From Adiantum capillus-veneris (lineage: Eukaryota; Streptophyta; Polypodiopsida; Polypodiales; Pteridaceae), in contig CM043967.1 of NCBI GenBank assembly GCA_014529385.2, positions 80,548,278 through 80,612,277 of the forward strand: a stretch of DNA of 64,000 bases. The letters run 5' to 3'. Under the pieces are notes generated by a model. That model saw only the letters and a list, made by a program, of their open reading frames with translations. It was not told the DNA's origin and made no database searches. This document shows, piece after piece, positions 42,921 through 55,689 of this stretch (positions are counted from its first letter, which is position 1; the number at the start of each line of letters is the position of its first letter). The translations under genes and the position numbers were made by a program.

Positions 42921-43150
42921 AACATACAAAGAGCATGGCAAACAAGAATTGACCGTGTCAAGCAATTTCCAATGAAATTGGCTAGTGTTGTTTGTTGAGC
43001 ATCTTTGTCAGCTTTTGGAAGCAGTGACAAGAAGTCGGCCATGCGGAGCTCTGTGCACCCTTCAGGAAGTTGAGCCACAGGGTGTGCTGATCTCCTGGAG
43101 ATTCCATGGGCATCAAAATTGAAATGCTGATGATCCGTGCAGCAGTTCAC
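42500..43150 (-). pseudogene. Broken PPR-protein fragment
   Basis: PPR proteins bind organellar RNA in plants. On the minus strand, reading leftward from 43150 in changing frames: DFLSLLPKADKD, ANFIGNCLTRSILVCHALCM, TPMLRKIPKN, MINEQCLGPGNRPSLMLNVC, then, in the frame 42684-42208, GSKIHGDITSQRMLESGVMQ and GIALADMYSKCGALI. These follow the plant PPR order (LLKAC, G..IH..I...G, GNALVDMYAKCG, A..VF..MP). The match is strongest in the ALADMYSKCGAL stretch. It overlaps the outer end of the E8 LTR, so it may be captured sequence. Stops and shifts rule out a working gene. Confidence 0.6.
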
Positions 43151-44467
43151 GGCTGCAGGTACTCAAGCCATGCTTGAGTCAAGGTGGCAGGTTAAGCATT
43201 GGTTCGATGCCAACAAAATTGTAATGCTCAAACCAACTGTCACATGTTTTGCTTGTGCTTGGAGTGCCTAAATTGCACTCACATCTGTTCCATGTGAAAA
43301 TTATCGTTCGATTCTCATACATTACTTTATGTAGAGATACAACAATTAATTGTAGATAAAGTTATGTAGATAACAGTGGAGTAGAAGTATTGTAATGCAT
43401 CGACAAAGCGTACCTTAAATTGTTTGTCGAAGCATGTAAAAGCTATTTGCAAATCTAGATTGACCGAAAACAATCGGCCTATCCACCGTGCTATGTCAAG
43501 CACGATAATTTTCCAAGACATGCCATGCATGCCTGGTCGTACTTACCTTTGAAGGTCAGAGATCAAGTGTAGTCACACCATCCAAAAACTACGTCAGTCT
43601 CATCGTTGCACTTGCTTGGATGCAAGAGCTGCATCACCATTGATGCCTTGGCAATTCAAAAAACTCATAGAAATTCCGCTCCTCAGACTTGCTCAATTCA
43701 AGTCTATGACCATGGATCGACGGCCGTGCCGTACTGCTTTGGTGCAAGCTGAGCGCGTCTTGGATGCCTGTGGCAAATGCTTGGCACTTTGTGTTGAAGC
43801 TAATATGGCTTGCGATGTGAAGGTCGTTGCATGGCTAGTGTTGAGTGCATGTCATGCATGCCGCCTTCTCGAACCTGCTCATACATGACACCTTGTACAA
43901 CTTTATGACACCGTGCAAAGCTTGGTCATACCACAACTTTCTAAGCTCTGCCTGTGTACGGCTTGCATGGTCCATGCATGCGACCTTGACCACTGGCTGC
44001 GGACGTGTGTGGCCGAATCTGTGGGACTGACCCCCAAGGGTGGCCTTAGCGTTTGCTCCTGCTATGGGAAAGGCCCCTAGGGTTGCCTTAGGGCACCCAA
44101 ATGTGAAAATAAAGCAATATGTCTGGTATACTACGCATGGCGATGGCAGGTCGACAAGATTCGCTCCTACCGAGCACTGTGAGCCTCAGTTGAGCTCTGT
44201 ACAAAGACGGGTTTTGCGCAGCAGCTCACGGCAACCCACTTCAGTTGCTTGCTTGATGTGTTTGCGCAGTCAGCTCCAGCCGCCCCCTCCTTGCAAGATG
44301 TTGTTCCTGCCCGCTTGTGTATGCCTCAAATCCGCCATGGTTGGTTGCAAGCACCCGCTCCCACTGCCATGTTTCTTGCCAGCCTCGACTTCGTCCTCTT
44401 AAGGGTCCATGCCCATGGCAGCCAAGATCTCTTCCATCTCCCGCTTAGGGCGCCTGCCCACGACCCT

Positions 44468-44589
<122 letters not shown>

Positions 44590-44646
44590 CACATGCAACA
44601 CCATGCAAATCCTTCCTCCCTCCTCCATAGCTCTTTCCTCCCCTGA

Positions 44647-44658
44647 ACTTTGATACCA
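44647..44658 (-). other. E7 primer-binding site
   Basis: The minus strand reads tggtatcaaagt, one base after the LTR end, the same spacing as in E1. Confidence 0.8.
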
Positions 44659-44659
44659 G

Positions 44660-44794
44660 TGAAAGACCCTGGGAACTGCCCTGTCTAAATCCTCCGCCCA
44701 ACCTCCCTTTTATAGACTCATGGCCCTAGGATCCCTTCTCCACTGGGCAGTCGGCCCTAGGTCCTTGACCTCCAGGGTGGCCCTTGGCCTGACA
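44660..44794 (-). repeat. E7 5' LTR
   Basis: 135 bp, matching 18688-18829 with a 7-bp gap. The TATA box tataaaagg is on the minus strand at 44706-44715. Followed by CTATG at 44795-44799. Confidence 0.88.
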
Positions 44795-44945
44795 CTATGA
44801 GTCTTAGTGTGAAGAAGAAGGGATGTGCAATTGTATCACATGTATCTTCATAGCCTAAAGGTAGAGCTACAAGTCTTAGTATGAAGAGGAAGGGATGTAC
44901 AACGGTATCACATGTATCTATACAAAAATCAATAAATTCTTCTCT
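44795..44945. repeat. ~70-bp tandem repeat, right part
   Basis: Units begin ggtagag/aacta and contain agtcttagt, aagggatgt and tatcacatgtatct. Together with 18633-18687 there are about three diverged units; E7 entered the second. Confidence 0.75.
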
Positions 44946-45010
44946 TTTTTTGTACATTGTTTTTGTCAAAGACTCCTCTCCACCATTGTGCCGGCTAGGC
45001 TTGGAAAAAT

Positions 45011-45164
45011 ACCTCCAACATTTAGAAGCCTAATGACCATGGAACCAAGACAAAACCCGAGCTAAACATGCACAGCCACAAAGTAGCCCTCAATCCCGAA
45101 CACTTGTCCTTGGGAGAAACTAGGATCGACTGAACAAACCTACAGAGATGCCAAAACTCTAACA
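45011..45164 (-). repeat. Possible LTR end, minus strand
   Basis: On the minus strand gagttgagaggggg is followed by TGTTAGAGTTTTGGC, which looks like a polypurine tract and LTR start. I found no partner LTR, so this is tentative. Confidence 0.35.
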
Positions 45165-48100
45165 CCCCCTCTCAACTCATGAAACGAAAGGCGAACCAAG
45201 AAGCTAGAGTGAGAAATTTGCAATTGTAAAGAGAGGGTTTCATGGACGGATATTTGCGACAAAACTATGGGGTTGAACAATATGCAGCCACTATACCATC
45301 CAAGCACTACCCCAAAAGATGTCCAAGAAGTATTATGTTGCACGCTAAAAGTAAAACTAGCTCTAGCAAGAATCTTCTCAGCTTAATCCACTAACAAGTC
45401 ACACAACCAAAAGGTACTACTACTAACGCTCCAAGAGAATGCATCAAAACTGAGGGTAAATGCATAAACTAATGGTATCCCTATCATTTCTTAACTCTCA
45501 AGTGCTCCACTCTCAAGGAAAGAATCGAGAACCTGCACCTCTTGTCTCATACCACATGCCAAAATCTCCAAGCTGCTATGGGAAGTCCAAAGGATGCAAA
45601 TCACCAAAGATACTGAGAAATCAATTGTCCATGATGATGAAGAACCAAAGAACTGCACCAACCACCATATATTATGATGAACTGCAAATTGTATCTACAG
45701 GAACTTCATCAAAATTGAGAGTGAAATTTTCTATCGATCTTCATATGTCTAGAACACATCTTGAGTGAACATCACCCCACTCATAGTGAATCAAGAACAT
45801 ACCTCCAACATGAGCAAACACACATCAAAACAGAGATTGTAGCTAATACAACAAGATCAAGATACCCTGCACTCAAGCTCTCCAAGAGAAGAACAAGGGG
45901 CTATAAAATGCCATCAAATAGATTGTCAATTCTATCCGCTCCACATGGAACCACTAGAATTGTAAGGAAGTAATCATAGAAACCAACTCCCAAGTTGGCT
46001 CCATATCCCCCTCTGAAGAGAGAACACCCAAACCATGGATAACTACCACAACTCTCCAACAATATCTACCTGTGTAATTGGATCACGCGAGGTAAGTGAA
46101 TCCGAAAGAAAATATACTCGTGGAACTTGGAACCAAAATTGAGAGAATGGAGAAGAGCATCTCCCTACTGCAAAGAATGTCATGGCTAACTGTAATTGGT
46201 TCCTAGTTCAAGAAGGACCATATCCACCTATACAAAACAACATGTCAGTCTAAGGATAATGCAAGTAGGTGTGTCTTAAATGGTACAATCTTGAGGGATC
46301 AATCTGGAAGACAAGCCACAAGAACTACTACTTGGATGCACTGGGACGAGCAACCGTCACACCACAAATCCAAAGGACAAATCAACCACCAAAGTGGCTC
46401 TATAAAAATCCACACCAAGATACTAATTGCACTGTGGGCTAAATCACACCATCCAAAGCCACAAAAAATGGTCAAGGAAAACAAGGACTAGAAGACACCA
46501 TATAGGGTACTCCAATGAATGGAGCACCAGTAATCAATTGAAGAAGATAATAGCCTGGAAGCCCCTCTAAAAGAGAAGTATCCTCAAAAGTATGCTATAA
46601 GGTAACAACCAACTCAAACCCATGTCTAGATAGAGAAGACATTATCACTTAAAGCTCCAGAGCTAAAGCCGAGTGCTCTTCTCAAGATAGGAAGCCCCTC
46701 TTGTAGCTCAATCTTGGGAATAGAGAATATGTGCCACCAGAAAGGAATTTGTGACAACCTCAAATAAAATTGCTTCCGCTAGCAAGACCTGAGTTTTTAA
46801 AAACTTGAGCCCCAAAGAGAATCACACCATTGATAAACTTAGACTGTTAAGAAAAGGAAGACCTGAAGGGTCGTCACTTGAGGATCAAGTTTGCAAAAGA
46901 AGTTGTCGGGGTCCAACATGATCTAGCTATTGAAGCAAAATCCTTGAGATCAAACCAATTGTCCTCCACTTTTGTGCATCCCCCAAGATCAAACTTGTAG
47001 GTGCAATCCAAGAAAATATGCAAAGCTGCATACAAATTTGGAAGAGCACACATACTCCCACTGTTGTAACTTGCTTTCTAAAAATCTTCACCAAAATTGT
47101 CTTTTCCACTTGTGCTGAAAGGAATATACCCACCACTGAACAGTGCAATCAATATCCAATACACAACGTAACACTAATACCAAAGGTAAGAGTAAAGGAA
47201 ACGCCTAGGGAATCTGCAACATGCCCATGAAGAATGTTGGGGCTGATTTGCAACATGCAAAAAAATTGGGCAAAATACCGCAAGGGAAAGGACCTACGAT
47301 GCTTGGTGGTCATGGCCAAATTTTCACCTGAAGAACTGCCCCCAACGTTGGAGCACTCTAAAGGGATGTATGGAAGAAGCATCCAAATGTTGTTGACTAG
47401 AGTAGGAACTAGATGTCCCCACCAATTGCCAACACTACATGCAAACTTATCATCCATGGGATCTTGACAAATCTATTGTTGATTATCAAGAAAACCACCC
47501 ATAGTCAAAAACATTTCGAACAATTGATACTTACAAGCTCACAATAAAAAGGCAAATGAAGGAGCAAATTTATAGTGCCACACTACCATCAATGAAGAGA
47601 GAACATGGAAACAAGAGTAGTCCACACTCCAACCAAACCTCCTCTAATTGTTGTCATTGTCGGCTTAGAATCTAGTTCCACATGCTCCACCTCAAAACCT
47701 CATTCCATAAAGTTGGATGATCAAACAAGAAGTGGTTCAGGAGACAAAAGTATCTCCTCTACTTGTCAAAGCCCACTCCAACACATGCACCGGAACATGC
47801 ACCGGAACATGCACCTGATTTGCTACTACAAACTAGATAAACAAGAAAATCAAATAATATTCTCTACTTCAAGAAGGAAAAAGATCATCCATAATCCACA
47901 TCATAGTACAAAAGTGCAACTCAATCATCAACCTACTACCCATCAAATAGGTAGTTCCATTGACAATTCCAAAAAAGACATGCATATGCAAAAGGCACAA
48001 CAAATGTGCAAATCCATCTCCTTGAAGAAAACACAACCACAAAAACTCATCTAGAAGTGTTGAAGAAGATCCTATTGCTCTCCAAACAACTTATGTCAGA

Positions 48101-48417
48101 AGAAGAGGGTTGGGAAAAAAAGCTCCCTCGATGCATCCGGTAATTGCATGCTTGCTCCCCTTGAGGGAGGGCATGATAACATGACTCCATTTCAACAAAC
48201 CAAAGAAATCCAACAATGCTACATATGTGGTAGCCTCCAACGGTTCCCCTTGGTGAAGAGAGGTCAGGGTAATGAGGCTCCATAGCCTCCACATACCCAA
48301 ATCAACCCCAAACTGGAGATAACCTAGGAGAAACCATAAGCTTCTTCTCTCTCAATCAAGTCCAAAACGACACTAGATCAACAAATAATGAGCATCCAAG
48401 GTGGTCGCATCAATGAA
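45165..48417. other. Degenerate sequence, no gene recognised
   Basis: About 3.2 kb with only short frames and no domain I can name. If the possible LTR at 45011-45164 is real, this would be its interior on the minus strand. A 14-bp unit (atgcaccggaac) is repeated three times near 47783-47815. Confidence 0.45.
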
Positions 48418-48535
48418 AGATGAAATGAAGATAAGAGCTAGCTTCTGATCCAGTGGACACCTTGACTCCAATCTAGAGCACATGATGAAATGAAGATAAG
48501 AGCTAGCTTGTGATCTAGTGGACACCTTAACTCCA

Positions 48536-48584
<49 letters not shown>
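48418..48584. repeat. 63-bp tandem duplication and (GA)n
   Basis: Two copies of a unit beginning gatgaaatgaagataagagc (about 48418-48481 and 48482-48541). The second runs into (GA)n at 48539-48584. The lack of an array in the first copy suggests expansion after duplication. Confidence 0.85.
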
Positions 48585-48587
<3 letters not shown>

Positions 48588-48820
48588 AGGAAAGGCTCTC
48601 CATGTTGATAACAAGATGCTCATACAAGTGACCAAGGGTGGATAGACCCGAGGTACACACACAACTATGATTGCTACTACCATTTGCTCCTACACACAAG
48701 ACAATTGACACGTCTTCACATGGGCTATCACTCCTAGATTGATTCTCCTCTTGGCATCAAGGGAGAAATGGAAAAAGAGAGGGACATATCTCAAGGATAC
48801 AAGCATGGGTGCCATTCAGA

Positions 48821-49020
48821 TGTTGGGGCTAAAGGCGGATGTGCCTTTGCCCCTAGTGGTCAGATGTACGGTCTAGCCACCCACTCACTGCACAAACGTA
48901 CCTTATTCTTTTATATACAAAGAATAAGGAGATATGGCTTGCTCATTGATTCTCCACCCACACATTATGCGCCTGTTTCTCCCCCTTCCCTGCATGCATG
49001 CATGCATTCGTGCACTCGCA
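48821..49020 (+). repeat. Copia 5' LTR with TATA hairpin
   Basis: 200 bp, starting tgttggggctaaagg and ending cactcgca. A primer-binding site (tggtattagagc, 49023-49034) follows after two bases. No matching 3' LTR was found in the window. Confidence 0.75.
48901..48929 (+). promoter_or_regulatory. Inverted repeat around the LTR TATA box
   Basis: ccttattcttt (48901-48911) and its exact complement aaagaataagg (48919-48929) enclose tatatac. The TATA-like element is therefore in the loop or its edge. Confidence 0.6.
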
Positions 49021-51500
49021 AGTGGTATTAGAGCGTCACAATCAATTTTGACTTGGTTTATGACATTTGTGGATGAGAGATTGTCTTTGATTTTTCACAA
49101 ACCCTACTTGGCTTCACTTGTGCTTTTATAATTTTCTCTCAATGAAGAGAGTGCGGGCTGAAAAATTCAACAAGTTTATGTTCATAAGTTGAAAGCATTT
49201 GTGGATGTATGTATGCACTCTTGTGGGCTCTTAGGATTTGAGAGCTAATTCATACATGTTATGCATGTTGGCTCATACGCTTGAGCTGATTTTGGTTGGT
49301 TCTGTGTTCTAGTTATTGCCATGTATCTCTTATTGTGGATAGTGCGGTTTGGTGCACTATTGCATTTGCACAGGTTGATTGGAGTGCAAGATTTCTTGGT
49401 GTAGCTCATGTATGCTTGAATGAGGATTTTTTGCATGATATGCTCATGGTCCTTAGCATGTTTATACTATCTATAAATATGTGGATACAATTTGAGCTTA
49501 TGATAGCTCGAGGTGATAGATTCATAGGTTTTGGCTTATATGTATTCCATATGTGGATTTGTGTGCGAGACTTTGTGACTTTGACAGGTTTATGCACTTT
49601 GCCTTGACCCACAAATCATGTGGATTCTCTTCCTAATGTTTGGAGAGCGTCATAATCGATTTTTTACTTAGTGTGTGACATTTGTAGATGAGAGATTGGT
49701 TCTAATTTTGGGCATACCCTACTTAACTTCACTTGTGCTTTTATGCATTTTTTGTGTTGCCAATTGATGTGGCTGAGGTTTATTTGAGATTCTCCTTAAA
49801 TTACCAAGGAAATTATGTCATAATTTTCCCAAATTCTCACCATGTTTTGCATGTATCTACAATTTACTCTTTGATGGCATAGTGGTTGAGATTTACTCCC
49901 ACTTTGATAGTGTTTGAGTATTTACTCTCACTCTGGTAGATTTTTGTTAGCTTGGACATGGATTTAGTGTTCTTGTTCTGATCGCGAGTCTACTGCATAC
50001 AATTTACATGTGGTCAATGGTTACATGCTCTACATGCTTACAGGTGCAGATTTATGCAGTTGCTAGATTCACAACACTACTCGTGGGATGCGTCTTTGAG
50101 CACGGTGTTTGCTCATGGCTTGTGTGTATGGTTATGTGCTTTATGCTCAGTTGAATTATGTTTATCCCAGTCTTGAGTTGTTGATACTATTTGTGCCTAC
50201 ATTCTCACTTGGTGCTTATTTATGTGCAGATTCTATTTTGTTTAGAGTAGACATTAGACACTGCTTTTGTACATCCAATGATAAAGCTTAGTCAATCTAC
50301 GGATTGCATATGTAAGAATTGGAGCGTGGACTATTCTTGTTTCATGCTTGATCAACGTAGTGGTTGAGTGATCTCCCACTGACACATAAGCATTTTTCCT
50401 CATTGATATGTCATCCACTATGTGTGACAGAGAGTCGATAGTGACGACTAATGAGAGACGACAATCTCATTCTTGCCGATATATGCATTGTCGGCATTGT
50501 GGTCACACAAGACGTCTTCGTTTTCAGACGTATGAGGTAGCATCGAAGATATATTCTTGATGTAGGGATGGTTTTGCCATTGACTAGAGAGGTGGCTTCA
50601 AATGCTAATGAACGGTGATGTCACATTTACCTCTAGTGTTCCTCTTTCCTTTATTTCTGCTGATAGAGATGACACTTGCTCTTGATGGCTGTTAGATGAG
50701 TATGCAATGTTCCACGCCACATCATATCATGAGTGGTTTAGCACTTTCGTTAGTGGGATCCTTGATCGTGCGCATCTGGCTAACGGATCGGCATATAACA
50801 TAGAGGGTGTCATTACCCAATGGTGCATCTTATATGCTTCATGTACATTATGTTCTTCAGATTGCATAGAGCTTGACCTCAATGAGATGCTTGAGACAGA
50901 GTGGATGTCAGGTACTGTTTGGAGAGCAGTCATTTTGCATGCAGTTGGGTCGCCTAGTGTTACGCAAGGAGCTAGGTCCTACATCTTCTATGCACTATAG
51001 ATTTTTCACATGCAATACGACATAGTCTGAGTACTGACGCTGATGTGTGAGGAGCAAGAGACAAGATGTGTCTCATTCACATGTGAGCTCCCGTATGCTC
51101 AAGATGTAGAGCATGTAGCTGTGTAGGTCATGTCAATGGACTTTGCAGAGAGGTGGAGCGGACTTTCTCCAGTGAGACACTACAAGCGTTGTCAAAGTCT
51201 GTGCAGACATAGGTAGAGCGGGTCTTCTCCCTAGAGGCACACGCAGAGATGACAATCATGGAGTTTTTTTATATGCTCATGCTAGAGATCAATGAGTTGA
51301 TGCCAAGACACACTATCCCACCTGTGGATGAGAGAGACGTAGCCATCCCAATGTCAATGATAACACATCCAGATGTTATGAATAGTCCTAATAAAATAGT
51401 GCATGCACATAGCACTGAGGAGGCTAGCATAGCTAGGTTTGTGCAAGTTTTGTTAGCATTCGAGGTGTTGGGAGACAAGGAGACCAAATGCTTAGACAAT
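49021..51500 (+). other. Interior after the 48.8-kb copia LTR; no pol seen
   Basis: About 2.5 kb. Two stretches, about 49026-49140 and 49647-49757, are diverged copies of each other (shared words gagcgtca, gacatttgt, gatgagagattg, cttcacttgtgctttta). A 97-codon frame at 50707-51000 and an 84-codon frame at 51249-51503 have no recognised domain. It may be a long leader of a deleted or non-autonomous element. Confidence 0.45.
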
Positions 51501-51501
51501 T

Positions 51502-52112
51502 GAACAATTCCTCACAAACATCACCATCAACTTGTCACCTTCTCTCCCAAATCCAAGTACACACACACACACACATAAAGAGAATCAATTTGACAAAGAC
51601 AGAGTGTAAGAGATGCAGACATGATCAGAGAGTACACAACATGATTTAGCATAGTCTAAGAGAGAAGAGCTAAGAATCTTGCGAGTGAATGGCCTAAAGT
51701 CGTAGCCCCAAACTCCATGGCACCCCTTCTTGTGGATTTTGGTATTTAATTTATTATTTGAATTTTTGGGTGCTAAAATTGGAGGCCCATCTTTTACATC
51801 TAGTCCACTTTAGTACTCGAGTGGAGCACATCACTTATTGCATGTCCCATAAGGGTGAGTTCTCACTAGAGCTATTTACAAGTAGCCATAGCGGCTTATT
51901 GAATGAAAAGTCTAAAATATTGTGCAAAGGTAAAATGGCTGAGAGGGTTATTATTTGACAACGGCTCCTCTTCAACTCCCAAAATTCTAATCTACAAATC
52001 ATCATCAACTCACTATTAGTAAAATCAAATAGACTATACATATTAACCGTTACATGAGCTATCCCAATTACAGTTAACTACATACAACAGAAGGGTGCTC
52101 AGTCTCGTAACA
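51502..52112 (-). repeat. Chromovirus 3' LTR, minus strand (copy 2)
   Basis: The minus strand reads ccttggtgggaggga then TGTTACGAGACTGAGC at 52112, a polypurine-tract to LTR junction. Homologous to the LTR ending at 6375. The far end is uncertain. An (AC)n array is at 51559-51575. Confidence 0.55.
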
Positions 52113-52700
52113 TCCCTCCCACCAAGGATCGCAATTGTCCTTAGTTATTCAATAGAGAATCAAATGGACCATGAGTGATGGAAAGTGTGGAGAAGGTCTA
52201 GGAAGTCGTGGAAAAACTTTTCAGGCATCCATTTGGCATCCTCTCTAGGGTGGCCTTTGAAAGTCAAACGATAGCGGTTATAAACCATGCTAGTGCGTGT
52301 GGTGGTGGTCTTGTGATCAACTATTTGTGCAGGGATGAGTCATTCTTCGTGAAGCGGATCCTCATAAATGTGATGTGTAGATAGGGGTCCTTTGAAGGGC
52401 CTTAAAAGACTAATGTGGAATGCATTGTGAATGTGCCAATGTGAAGGTAAATAAATATTAAAAATACATTACAAAGTTAGCTATCCTATTTAAATATGCT
52501 TGGCCTTTACACCATGACCCAAAACATAGAAACTATCCAAGCATGAGCTGAGGGCATGGAGAATGGAAAAAATCTTAACATTCCTCCTACCCAATATATC
52601 CTGTAGTAAAATCCATAGAAAGTGGTGGATAGAGTGGCCACAAGTGTGAATATCTGGAAAGAAAACTTTATTGGAAATTTAATACCTCACACGGCTAGGA
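52113..52700 (-). pseudogene. Chromovirus integrase end and chromodomain (copy 2)
   Basis: Minus strand, in order toward the LTR: a possible LSMDFTTGYIG, then NAFHISLLRPFKGP (integrase C-terminal), EDPLHEE, and the chromodomain YRLTFKGHPREDAKWMPEKF. This is the same family as the fragment at 6.4 kb. The remaining pol domains are not recognised upstream. Confidence 0.65.
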
Positions 52701-53238
52701 AGCCCGATGTTTGGATGTAAACATTTCAAAAGATGTGGTAGTATATGCACTTTGGGGATGAGAATGGAGAGAGCTTTTGGAGGGAGATTTTTCTAAGCCT
52801 TTCACTGGTATAGTGTTTATAGGGGAAAAAAAATGCCTTGTTGGAGAGACCTTTTTGGAGGAAGCTTTTTTTTGTTCTTTCACAATCCAATAGAACATTC
52901 AAAGTAACATGTGCATAGAAACAAAACCTTATCAATGGAGCTGTCAGATAACTCCACCATTGCCACATTTGACCTTGAGGACATATCCACACCCATTTTT
53001 GTGACCAACAAAGACTTTTGGACAAGGTTGAATCCAATATAAATAGAAATTGTTGACCTAATGGCACACCATCTTTCACTTGAGTCTGAATGTCAGCATC
53101 CGTAGTGGAAATCATGGCAAACATCTCGTTGTTACTACAACCCCCATAATCTACAAGATTGACTATGGTTTATCTTTCACGGCAATCAAGTAGATTCATC
53201 GACATCTTTTGTCATGCGCTTAGGTGTGTTCAAAAATA
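52701..53238. other. No gene recognised
   Basis: A minus-strand frame of 132 codons (53124-52726) has no domain I know. It may be a decayed continuation of the chromovirus fragment. Confidence 0.4.
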
Positions 53239-53324
53239 GGGAAAATCACCAAAATACCCCTCTAATTTGTGGAAATCCCCAAAATACCCCTCAAATTTCA
53301 AAAATTCCCAAAATACCCTTGTAT
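53239..53324 (+). repeat. Inverted flanking repeat, left arm
   Basis: Contains three iterations of a word like ccaaaatacccctc. Its reverse complement is at 59322-59425 with good alignment over about 85 bp. A partial direct copy is at 54297-54350. Confidence 0.75.
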
Positions 53325-53357
53325 CTATTTTGGTTGGATTGTTCAAGATTTTTTAAT

Positions 53358-53397
53358 CATTATTCCTTTTTGACAATTGAGATCCGTTTATGAGTGC
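53358..53397 (+). repeat. Inner inverted repeat pair, left
   Basis: The segment around tttttgacaattgagatcc is inverted at 54439-54477 (tctcgattgtcaaaaag). The pair encloses about 1 kb containing the large CT array. Confidence 0.7.
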
Positions 53398-54278
<881 letters not shown>

Positions 54279-54528
54279 ACCACGACATCCTCTATCTTGT
54301 CATAAATTCCCAAAATGCTCTTCAAATTTCCCAAAATCCCAAATACCCTGGTTGCGATATTAAATTTCTCAAAATATGCAAAGACTTGAGATGTTAAAAC
54401 TAAAATTTGAGTTGGTTGTAGCAAATTGCCTCATTATTGCACTCAAAAACGAATCTCGATTGTCAAAAAGAAATAAAGATAAACAAATCATGTGTGCACA
54501 GGAGGCCAGTGGTAGGTTTGGTCGATTG

Positions 54529-54564
<36 letters not shown>

Positions 54565-54847
54565 TCCCTCGGTGCTGGATAAAGCAAGAAGCCAACATTT
54601 TCTTTTCTCTTCTTCTCTCCCTCCGGTGCACATTGGGACTCTCTCACTCTCTCACTCTCTCTCTCTCTCTCTCTCTCTCAGAGGTTCAAGAAAGTTGACT
54701 CTCATCTCTTATTTGACATACAATGTATTCCGGCACTCGCAAGGGTTCTTCTTCTTCAACAAGGTCCACAACCATTGTGGAAAATGACCAAAATCTCCTA
54801 ACTTTGGAGATAGCAATACAACCATTCAACCATCGACATTGGAAACC

Positions 54848-55661
54848 ATGATCATGGCATACTTGGTATCATTGCTAGAGACCATAAACAAACAAGGCAA
54901 AGACTTACGAGCACTTGCAATGGAGAATGGCACACTAAGGTTGAGAATGAGAATCTCAAGAGGACACCTGAGATGCAAACAACACGTTTGATGCAACTTG
55001 AAGAGGAAGTCAAGGAATGTAAACGCTCCCTTGTGGACTTTAATGCTTTGAAGGAGCGTATGAGCAAAGTAGAGCATGAGCATGTATTGAAAGAGGAGAA
55101 ATTTGACACCATGAGCTGGGATGTATGCAACATGAAAAATGTATGCACAAACAAGGCTTGGACTGATGTATGTGGTAACAATGTGGTTCCTAACTCCTCA
55201 CTCATGCAAGCTATGGTTCAAACAAAGAATGTTGAGAATGTGGATGTGGAGGAGTTGAAGGAACGGGAGCAACGTTCCAAGAACATTGTTATTTGTGGAA
55301 TTCTCGAAGAGAAGTTAAAGACACCTCCTTGTCTTGCCATTGTTATTGAAGATTTCTTCAAAACCCACTTTGGCATGTCCGGAGTTATGGTTTATGGAGC
55401 ACATAGAGTGGGGAAGCAAGGAGCTCTCGCTCAGGAGAACATCCAATTGTACGCACCATGCCGGATGAGACCAGACAAAAGATTATCCTTGATAATAGTA
55501 GGATCTATTTGAGAGATACAAAATGTTTTGTATGTGAAGATCTCACTATTAAGCAACAAAATATGTGTTGCAAGGCATATGAGGAAAAGAATAAGAAAAA
55601 CAAGGAGATCTCTCACGAAGAAAATGTGCCCAAGGAGGAGACAAGTCCCTCGAGAAAATAG
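54848..55661 (+). pseudogene. LINE ORF1
   Basis: ATG 54848 opens a frame that shifts near 54935 into the main one (from 54973). RLMQLEEEVKECKRSL and MSKVEHEHVLKEEK form a coiled coil. Then KEREQRSKNIVICGI, VIEDFFKTHFGMSGVM and YGAHRVGKQG match the RNA-binding domain of LINE ORF1. A second shift near 55450 leads to MPDETRQKIILDNSR, CFVCEDLTIKQQNM and a lysine-rich end with TAG. In related elements ORF1 coats the LINE RNA. Confidence 0.75.
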
Positions 55662-55689
55662 GGATGCGTGACCTTTGAGACCGAGTTAG

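Noticed and set aside
22256-42925. A target-site duplication for E8
   Set aside because: AACGT on the left and ACATA on the right do not match well, and the right boundary is unclear because PPR-like sequence continues.
48418-48541. CRISPR array or other spaced repeats
   Set aside because: Only two adjacent copies with no regular spacers; this is a simple tandem duplication in a eukaryotic genome.
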